From: Chloroflexota bacterium
GTDB lineage: Bacteria > Chloroflexota > Dormibacteria > Dormibacterales > Dormibacteraceae
DNA length: 64,000 bases
NCBI GenBank assembly: GCA_005883575.1
Contig: VBFH01000031.1
Location: forward strand, 1-64,000
Direction of reading: 5' to 3'
Shown here: one piece after another, positions 57,151 through 64,000 of the stretch
Numbering within the stretch: the stretch's first letter is position 1
Layout of the letters: the number at the start of each line of letters is the position of its first letter
Position numbers and translations under genes: made by a program
The notes under the pieces: generated by a model
Seen by the model: the letters and a program-made list of their open reading frames with translations, nothing else
Told to the model about the DNA's origin: nothing
Databases searched by the model: none

Positions 57151-58382
57151 CGGCAGGCGCGCTTCGCGATTCGGCCGAGCGGCATCGGCAGAAAGCCGCA
57201 CAGCAAACCGCGGCGCTGCGTGCCGAGCTGCCGCTTCGTTACCTCCGCCAGCAGGCACACCTGACCGCGCCGGCTTCCGACGCAAAGCTTGCCGAGAAGG
57301 CATTGAGCAACGCCACGGGCGTCGCATCGCGGCTGCTCGATCGGTACGGTCTCGACGCGGAGGCAGTCGGTGAGCGGCTCGGCGTCGATGCGGGGGTCGT
57401 CACGTCGGTGCTCGAAGAAGTGGGCGCTCCGGTGGTGGTGCTCGACCTCGAGGATGGCGTGCCGCCGCACCTCGTCGACGCCGCGCGGGCGAACGTGGTC
57501 AGGCTGGCACGCGAGATCGACCGCGGCCGAACTCTCTGTTTTGTACGTCCGCCGGGCATCACAGATCCACGCTGCGCAGACGACCTCGTCTCGATGCTGG
57601 TGGACGCTGGGCACGGGCTTGCGGCGAACCGCTACCCGATTGACGGAATCGTCTTTCCCAAAGTTCGCCACGTCCACGAGGTCCGCTGGCTCGACGAGCT
57701 ACTCGCCAAGATCGAGAAGGACGTCAGCCTTCCGCCGGACAGCATTCGCGTCTGCTTTCTGGTCGAGACGGGATGGGGTGTGGCCAAACTTCCCGAGTTG
57801 GCTGCGGCCGGGCTCAACCGCCTTGCCGGAATCATCCTGGGCACGGTCGACCTGGGCGCCGACGTCCTCCTGCCCGAGGTCAGGTTCGAGCACCCGATCG
57901 CGGAGTGGGCGCGGATGATGATCGTGACGGTAGCCGGCGCGTGCGGTGTGCCCGCGATCGACGGCATGACGCTCGACTTTCCCGTGGGCCGTCCGGAGCT
58001 GGACGCACAAGCCAATCGGAAATTCGTTCTGGACCGCATGGCCACGAACTTCAACGACGCGCTTCACTCGATCGACCTTGGCATGTCCGGTCGCTGGGTC
58101 GGTCACCCACTTCAGCTGGTTGCGACGCTGCTCGCGTTTCGATCCTTTTTTAGTGAGGACTCCATCCGGGAACATGTGGCGACGCTTGAGGAGTTCTCGC
58201 GCGCCATCGCCAACGACCTGGGAGCCGTCGCCGCCTCTTCGGGCCAGCTCCTGGACATCGGCACCGATCGGCACGTGCGCCAACTGCTGCGGCGCGCGAC
58301 GGCCTGGGGTCTGCTCTCCGCCGATCGCGCGCACGAGCTTCATCTGATCACCGACTTGGAGCGGCGCGCCTACACCACATGA
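57147..58382 (+). CDS. HpcH/HpaI/CitE-like (C-C lyase) protein with N-terminal extension
   Basis: PVVVLDLEDGVPPHLVDAARANVVR; DGIVFPKVRHVHEVRWLDELL; CFLVETGWGVAKLPELAAAGLNRLAGIILGTVDL. Confidence 0.85.
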   Translation: MTAGALRDSAERHRQKAAQQTAALRAELPLRYLRQQAHLTAPASDAKLAEKALSNATGVASRLLDRYGLDAEAVGERLGVDAGVVTSVLEEVGAPVVVLDLEDGVPPHLVDAARANVVRLAREIDRGRTLCFVRPPGITDPRCADDLVSMLVDAGHGLAANRYPIDGIVFPKVRHVHEVRWLDELLAKIEKDVSLPPDSIRVCFLVETGWGVAKLPELAAAGLNRLAGIILGTVDLGADVLLPEVRFEHPIAEWARMMIVTVAGACGVPAIDGMTLDFPVGRPELDAQANRKFVLDRMATNFNDALHSIDLGMSGRWVGHPLQLVATLLAFRSFFSEDSIREHVATLEEFSRAIANDLGAVAASSGQLLDIGTDRHVRQLLRRATAWGLLSADRAHELHLITDLERRAYTT

Positions 58383-59575
58383 CCGAAGCCGGACCGCTCG
58401 CCAACGTGAAGGTGCTCGACGCCGCCTCGTTCATGGCCGCACCGATGACCGCGATGTGGCTCGCCGACTTTGGCGCCGACGTGATCAAGATCGAGCACCC
58501 GAAAGGCGACATGATGCGCTCTTGGGGCAGCTCCAAAGACGGGGTACCGCTGTTCTGGAAGGTTGTCGGTCGCAACAAGAAGTCGATGACTCTTGACCTT
58601 CATCAACCAAAGGGCCAGGAGATTCTGAAATCGATGGCCGCGAAGGCCGATGTCCTTGTCGAGAACTTTCGGCCCGGCACGCTGGCGCGCTGGGACCTGG
58701 ACTACGAGTCGCTGAGGCGGGTCAATCCGCGTCTCGTGATGCTCAGCATCTCGGCCTTTGGACAAACGGGGCCGTACAGCCGGCGGGCCGGCTTTGGAAC
58801 TCTGGCTGAGGCGATGAGCGGATTCGCGCACATGACCGGCAGCCCGGATGGACCGCCGACGCTGCCAGGATTCGGGCTCGCCGACGGGATCACCGGCCTG
58901 TGCGGCGCCTACGCCATCATGGTCGCGCTCCACGAACGCGACACGGTGAGCGGGCAAGGCCAGGCCATCGACCTTGCGATCTACGAGCCGTTGATGACGG
59001 TCCTCGGACACCCCTTCATCGAGTTCGACCAGCTCGGCGTCATCGCAGAACGGCTCGGATCCAGACTGACCTTTGCATCTCCTCGCAACACTTACCGCAG
59101 CCGCGACGGACGGTGGCTCGCCATGTCTTGCAGCGCGCAGAGCGTTTTCGCACGCGCGTGTCACGCGATCGGCCGGCCAGAATTGATCACGGATCCGCGG
59201 TTCGTCGACAACCCGGCTCGAACGGTCAACCACAAAGCCATCGACGACATCTTTGCGGAGTGGATTGGCAACCGAGATGCGGATGAAGTGCTCACGACTT
59301 TGAACGGGGCCGGAGCGGCGGTGGCGCCCATCTACGACATGCGCGACATCTTCGCCGACCCACATTTCGCGGCGCGCGAGAACATCGCAACCCTGGCCGA
59401 TGACGAGCTCGGCAAAGTGCGCATGCAAAACGTGGTCTCGAAGCTGTCGCGCACGCCTGGCCGGATCAAGCACGCGGGGCCACGTCTCGGCGAGCACACC
59501 GCGCAGGTCCTGCATGAATGGCTTGGGCTCGGCAGGCGCGAGCTGGACGAGCTTCGAGCCGCCGGCGTCATCTGA
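58379..59575 (+). CDS. CaiB/BaiF (family III) CoA-transferase
   Basis: LANVKVLDAASFMAAPMTAMWLADFGADVIKIEHPKGDMMRSWG; VLVENFRPGTLARWDLDYESL. Confidence 0.94.
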   Translation: MTEAGPLANVKVLDAASFMAAPMTAMWLADFGADVIKIEHPKGDMMRSWGSSKDGVPLFWKVVGRNKKSMTLDLHQPKGQEILKSMAAKADVLVENFRPGTLARWDLDYESLRRVNPRLVMLSISAFGQTGPYSRRAGFGTLAEAMSGFAHMTGSPDGPPTLPGFGLADGITGLCGAYAIMVALHERDTVSGQGQAIDLAIYEPLMTVLGHPFIEFDQLGVIAERLGSRLTFASPRNTYRSRDGRWLAMSCSAQSVFARACHAIGRPELITDPRFVDNPARTVNHKAIDDIFAEWIGNRDADEVLTTLNGAGAAVAPIYDMRDIFADPHFAARENIATLADDELGKVRMQNVVSKLSRTPGRIKHAGPRLGEHTAQVLHEWLGLGRRELDELRAAGVI

Positions 59576-59583
59576 GGTTTCAC

Positions 59584-60792
59584 ATGCGGTCGCTCAGCTT
59601 GCCGGTCCGAAGTCTGGCCGGCCGCCCGACTTCGGTCCTGGTGATGGCCACTGGCCTGCTGGCGGCCACCGCGGCCTATCAGACGGTTCCAGGAGTCCTG
59701 GGTCCGCTGCTGGAGACCGACCTCGGCATCAACCAGGCCGCATTGGGATTGCTCTCGGCGGCCCTCATCGGCGGCATGGCTATCGGATTGCTCCCCGGCG
59801 GGGTGTTGAGCGACCGCTTCAGCGAACGCACGATCATGACTATCGGTGTCGGCGGCGGCGGACTGGCAATGTTCGCCGCGTCTTTCTCGACCAGCTTCCC
59901 GGTGCTTGCCGTCCTCTTCTTCGTCGCGAGCATCGGCGCGGCGTTCGCGGCGACGGGCGGACCCAAGACGATCATCCGCTGGTTCGCGCCGAACCGCCGC
60001 GGGACCGCTCTAGGCATCCGGCAGACTGGCGTGCCGCTTGGCGGCGTGGTGGCCTCGGTTTTGCTCCCCGCGATCGCAGTCGCCGGTGAATGGCGCCTCG
60101 CCACCCGATGCGTCGCCATCGCCGCGGTGTTGGTCGCCTTCCTGTTCTGGGCGCTCTATCGAGACCGTGATGGCAAGCCGCTGGTGGAAAGCGGAATCGA
60201 CCAACCGTCGATCTATCGCAGCCGCCGCTTCGTGGCCGCGACAGGTTGTGCGCTCACGTTGCAGGCGGCCCAGGCGTGCACCCTCACGTATCTCACGGTC
60301 GACTTGCACCAGACATTGGGCCTGCCCGCAGCCACTGCCGCTCTGTTTCTCGCCGTCGCCCTGATCGGCGCGGTCGTAGGCCGGGTCGGCTGGGGAACGG
60401 TCGGCGACCTGATCGGAAATCGGCGGGCGCTAACTTCTGTCAGTGCGCTAGCCGCCGTCTGCTGCTGCCTCATGTCCCTGGTCGATTCGACGAGCAGCCT
60501 GGTCGCAGTCGCTCTCGTCTGCCTGGTTCTCGGCTTGGCCGCAATGAGCTGGAACGCCGTCTACATCAGCCTGGTCACTACGATGGCACCTCGACGGTCG
60601 ATCGGGTCGGCGCTGGGTACCGGCCTCAGCATCGTCTTGCTTGGATTCTCCGTGGCTCCTCTGTTCGGGCGTGTGGCAGATGTTGCCCATTCCTTTCGTC
60701 CGGCCTGGGTTGCGCTCGCGCTCTTGGTCACCGTTGGCGTCGCTCTTTCTTTCGTCGCACGCACACCAAAACCGGAGCCGGCAGTGGTGTGA
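59584..60792 (+). CDS. MFS transporter
   Basis: Multiple TM segments; GMAIGLLPGGVLSDRFSERTIMTIG MFS motif A region. Confidence 0.92.
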   Translation: MRSLSLPVRSLAGRPTSVLVMATGLLAATAAYQTVPGVLGPLLETDLGINQAALGLLSAALIGGMAIGLLPGGVLSDRFSERTIMTIGVGGGGLAMFAASFSTSFPVLAVLFFVASIGAAFAATGGPKTIIRWFAPNRRGTALGIRQTGVPLGGVVASVLLPAIAVAGEWRLATRCVAIAAVLVAFLFWALYRDRDGKPLVESGIDQPSIYRSRRFVAATGCALTLQAAQACTLTYLTVDLHQTLGLPAATAALFLAVALIGAVVGRVGWGTVGDLIGNRRALTSVSALAAVCCCLMSLVDSTSSLVAVALVCLVLGLAAMSWNAVYISLVTTMAPRRSIGSALGTGLSIVLLGFSVAPLFGRVADVAHSFRPAWVALALLVTVGVALSFVARTPKPEPAVV

Positions 60793-62006
60793 TGGAACGC
60801 GGGCTAGCGCCGACGAAGGACTCCGCCGCCACGGCGGTGGTTGGCGCTGGGGTGGTCGGCGGCGCCATCGCCCACCTCCTCGCCAAGGCCGGCCAGCGCG
60901 TGGTCATCCTCGAAGGCGACTCCGTCGGCTCGGGCTCGAGTGGTCACGGACATGGAGTCGTAAGCCTGATCGGCAAGGACTTCCGCCCCGGCCCGCACTT
61001 TGAGCTTGGCTGTATCGGCGCCGAGATCTACCCGAATTACGTCGCCGAACTCATCGAGGACAGCGGCCTCGACCCGATGTACCACCGGCTGCCAAGCCTC
61101 GCTCTGGCGATCATCGATGAGGAGGAGCGCATCTTCCGCGAACAGTTCGAGTTGCACAAGGATCGCCTCGAGCTGCGTTGGATCGACGGCGACGAGTGCC
61201 GCATGCTCGAACCACGAATCACTGAGGACGCCCGCGGCGCGGTCTTGTACGAGCACGGTCAGGTGGACGGGTACCGACTGAGCCTCGCGACCGCCCGCGC
61301 AGTCGAACAGCTTGGAGGCCGGCTCGAGATGCGCAAGCTCGTCGGTCTAATGAGCGAGGGCGACCGCGTTGTCGGCGTTCAGCATGCCGGCGGCCAGATC
61401 GCTTGCCAGACCGTGGTGCTGGCGATGGGCGCCTGGGTCCGGGAAGCAGAAGCTTGGATCGGGTGGCCGATCCCCGTCCGGCCGTTGCACGGAGAGGTCC
61501 TCAACGTGAGGCTACCCGGACCAAGAGTCCGCGCGTTCATCCTGACCGCCCGCCACGGACCGATCCTTCAGCGAAAGGACGGAATCCTGCTTGTCGGAAG
61601 TCTGGGTGGTGTGACTATGAGCGGGATGGACGTCGATGCCAAGCACGTCTTCGATCCACATGACACAAGCCCGCCGGTGTTCGACCTCGCTGCACACGAA
61701 GAGAACGGCAAATTCATGATCGAACGCGCTCTTCGTGTGATGCCGGCGCTGGAGGAGGCTGACTTGGTAGCGCACTTAGCCGGCGTTCGCCCTCTGTCCG
61801 CCGACCGGATGCCGATCATCGGACCGGTTCCATCGATGCGGGGAGTCATCATTGCGACTGGCCATGGCACTAAGGGCATTCATCTGGCGCCCATCACAGG
61901 TCGGATGGTCGCGGAGATGATCCTAAATGGGCGCGACCTTGCCGGCGTTCCGACCGACGCGTTCTCGCCCAGCCGCTTTCAACCTGCCGTAGGGATAGGG
62001 GCTTAA
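60792..62006 (+). CDS. FAD-dependent amino-acid-oxidase-type (DAO) oxidoreductase
   Basis: AVVGAGVVGGAIAHLLAKAGQRVVILEGDSVGSGSSGHGHGVVS; PLHGEVLNVR; GTKGIHLAPITGRMVAEMI; start overlaps MFS stop (TGATG). Confidence 0.88.
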   Translation: MERGLAPTKDSAATAVVGAGVVGGAIAHLLAKAGQRVVILEGDSVGSGSSGHGHGVVSLIGKDFRPGPHFELGCIGAEIYPNYVAELIEDSGLDPMYHRLPSLALAIIDEEERIFREQFELHKDRLELRWIDGDECRMLEPRITEDARGAVLYEHGQVDGYRLSLATARAVEQLGGRLEMRKLVGLMSEGDRVVGVQHAGGQIACQTVVLAMGAWVREAEAWIGWPIPVRPLHGEVLNVRLPGPRVRAFILTARHGPILQRKDGILLVGSLGGVTMSGMDVDAKHVFDPHDTSPPVFDLAAHEENGKFMIERALRVMPALEEADLVAHLAGVRPLSADRMPIIGPVPSMRGVIIATGHGTKGIHLAPITGRMVAEMILNGRDLAGVPTDAFSPSRFQPAVGIGA

Positions 62007-62748
62007 CAGATGGCTGACCGGTGATCGGTGATTCATATCAAAGGACGCGCGCGGGAGGTCCGCACAAACTCGCCTTATCGCTACTCGCGTCAGGCTCAGT
62101 GGATGCCGTCATATATGAGGACGCGCACAAGGCATAGGGGTGAGTCGGAGGGTGCTACTACATGACCTCGCCGGCTTGCCGCGACGCTTTGACCAGAGTG
62201 ACCTCGGTTGGACCGTTCGTCGCGTCCGGCATGGTTCCTGCTCACCCTTTCAGATGCCCCAGGGTTGTGGCGTCGTAGAGACTTAGCGCTGAGCCAAGGC
62301 CTTCACGATTACCACCCCTATCACGATCCACAAAGCAGGGAAACCTAAACCCGTGGCGCCCAGTAAGTCTGCCATCACCCGCACAAGGACATTCGACGGT
62401 GCCGAGCGCTACAACGGGACACCTTTCACTGACCGCGGATTTCAGAACATTCCAGCTCTGGCTCACCTGAACCCATGGCTCGACAGCCTGCTAAATGCCG
62501 CTTACGGCCTAGTGCCAGATGTGTCCAGGAATCTCAGCTAGCCATTCTCGGCTCTTCAACCACGCCGATTGTTGGGCGCTCATCTACACGATGTGGCTAG
62601 CGACCAGCCAGAGGAGCGCAGCCGCGGCCGATGTCGAACATCGCGCTCCAACTTCGAGATCTGAGACAGTGCCGCGAGCGCCTTTCCACATCATTAGTGA
62701 CGCTCTGTAGCTGCTTGCTTCGCCGCCAGCTAACAGCGATTGGCGGAA

Positions 62749-63219
62749 CTAGGCCCCGCCGGCGCTCCGAATAATCTCGACTCCATGCCGGGCAGCTATG
62801 TCATCGAGGACTCGGTCGCTGGGAGGGCCAGATGGAAACTCCGCCAACTCTTCGAAGTAGCTCGCCATGTCGGCGGCTGGGGTGAAACAGAAGAGAATCC
62901 GGCCCTCGTCGGGTCCTATGTTCACGTAGGTGTGAGCAACGCCCTCCGGCACGAAAAGAAACGTCCCCGTTGGTGCGATAACAGCCTCCGATCCGATTTT
63001 GAACCTGAACTGGCCATCGAGGACGTATAGCGTCTCCGCACAATCGTGGTGGACATGCAGCGGGGGGCCTGAGCCTGGCGGTGCCGCTTGCTCGAAGGCT
63101 TCCAGAAGTTTTCCAGTTTGGAGTCCATCGGCCTTCATGAGGGTCGCCGCGCCAGCGGCGCCTCTCACGGCACGTCCTTCGGCAGGCTGGATCACAACGC
63201 AACCGTCGGAAGTAATCAT
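62749..63219 (-). CDS. Cupin domain protein
   Basis: APPGSGPPLHVHHDCAETLYVLDGQFRFKIGSEAVIAPTGTFLFVPEGVAHTYVNIG. Confidence 0.9.
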   Translation of the reverse strand: MITSDGCVVIQPAEGRAVRGAAGAATLMKADGLQTGKLLEAFEQAAPPGSGPPLHVHHDCAETLYVLDGQFRFKIGSEAVIAPTGTFLFVPEGVAHTYVNIGPDEGRILFCFTPAADMASYFEELAEFPSGPPSDRVLDDIAARHGVEIIRSAGGA

Positions 63220-64000
63220 GTCTGCCTCCTAGGTGTAGTTCCCACCTCTGTCCGGGCTTGATCCGCCCGCAGTGTCGCGAGGCAGATTAGCGCGGCGAAC
63301 GCACAAAGGATGCCAACGAGCAAGAATGGAACCGCGAAACCTGCCGTGTCCGCGAGGGCCGATAGGGCGACCGCGCCGATCGCTCCACCTGCCGCCCAGG
63401 CCGCGTTCGTGACCGCCACCGCAACGGCCTGACTTGAGGGCTCAGCCTCGGCGGCGTCGCTGACTATTGCAGCCGTCGGCGTCCACAATCCCGACGCTGC
63501 CGAGCCAGCGATAACGGTCGCGGTTGCCAGAAATACCAGAGAACCGATACCAGGTAGAAAAGGCAAAATCGCAGCCGCCAACGTGAAGCCGACCGTTACC
63601 GGGACCAGTCGGCCGACCCTGTCGGCGATCCGTCCCAGGACGACGTTCCAGAACGAAGCCAACAGGTAGCTTGCGACAAAGATGGCGGCAATCGCTGCCG
63701 GCGGCCCAAGCCGCCGCGAGACCAGCAGCGGGACCAGGCTTGCAAGGGTGCCGTTGATCACCCCAATCACAGCAATGAGGGCGTTCCCCAGTGCGGCGCG
63801 CCGGATCCTGAGGAGGCCGAGGAGCGCTCGAAAAGAGCTTCCGTGCTCCCCAGTTGACTGCTGTGGTACGAGTGTAAGCGCCGCCATCGCGGCCAGCACC
63901 ACCGCGATCCCGCTGAAGACGATTCCGCGCCCGATCCAGGTCGCTGCGGAGCCGATCACCGGTCCGACGACCATGCCGATCAGTGCCGCTCCAACTGCGC
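63216..64000 (-). CDS. MFS transporter, C-terminal part (runs off window edge)
   Basis: Open frame to window end (AVGAALIGMVVGPVIGSAATW...); RRLGPPAAIAAIFVASYLLASFWNVVLGRIADRVGRLVPV. Confidence 0.88.
   Translation of the reverse strand, partial: AVGAALIGMVVGPVIGSAATWIGRGIVFSGIAVVLAAMAALTLVPQQSTGEHGSSFRALLGLLRIRRAALGNALIAVIGVINGTLASLVPLLVSRRLGPPAAIAAIFVASYLLASFWNVVLGRIADRVGRLVPVTVGFTLAAAILPFLPGIGSLVFLATATVIAGSAASGLWTPTAAIVSDAAEAEPSSQAVAVAVTNAAWAAGGAIGAVALSALADTAGFAVPFLLVGILCAFAALICLATLRADQARTEVGTTPRRQT

Noticed and set aside
56059-57327. 422-aa minus-strand ORF
   Set aside because: Shadow of HyuB (55411-57150), which has clear family motifs.
58370-59515. 381-aa minus-strand ORF
   Set aside because: Antisense shadow of the CaiB/BaiF CoA-transferase.
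60246-60791. N-terminal 182 residues of the 60246..62006 ORF
   Set aside because: Overlaps the MFS gene in another frame and reads as Arg/His-rich non-protein; the true start is ATG 60792 overlapping the MFS stop.
1-64000. CRISPR arrays, tRNA/rRNA genes, integrases or transposases
   Set aside because: Looked for regular repeats, tRNA-like cloverleaf/CCA stretches and recombinase motifs; saw none, though a tRNAscan/Infernal run would be needed to be certain.

Overview
High-GC bacterial chromosomal window that is almost wholly coding and dense in catabolic genes. I saw no rRNA, tRNA, CRISPR array, phage gene or transposase. Left part: partial arginase/agmatinase-like CDS, nucleotidyltransferase-like gene, P450, metallophosphoesterase, APC permease, then a DeoR-linked L-rhamnose operon (rhaM/rhaI/rhaB/class II aldolase/SDR). 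From about 10.4 to 18.6 kb: ferredoxin, LLM oxidoreductase, DUF3500, FAD monooxygenase, CoA-transferase, RraA, a frameshifted NHL-propeller gene, cupin, a divergent AroQ-like protein and an amidase remnant. From about 18.6 to 48.2 kb: an accessory-type catabolic region with E1 alpha/beta, ICL/PEP-mutase family protein, hydantoinase A/B pairs, an aberrant alanine-racemase-like protein, three AtuA-like(DUF1446)+DUF4387 gene pairs, IclR regulator, PuuE-like deacetylase, isochorismatase-family hydrolase, HpcH aldolase and a dispersed sugar-type ABC importer. From 50.4 to 62 kb: MaoC gene plus an 8-gene overlapping operon (methylsuccinyl-CoA-dehydrogenase-like ACAD, FAH, HyuA/HyuB, CitE-like, CaiB, MFS, DAO-type oxidoreductase). 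Main candidates for something undescribed: (i) the triplicated AtuA/DUF4387 module coupled to HyuA/HyuB and an ABC importer; (ii) a recurrent ~17-bp motif (approximately GRAANGNCATTCYANAT) seen by eye near most transcription-unit starts between 18.6 and 48.2 kb, suggesting one local regulon; (iii) an Alr-fold protein that keeps the PLP lysine but has lost the other racemase hallmarks. Function calls are from reading the translations; no database search was run. Hand-read intergenic coordinates may be off by about 1 nt.
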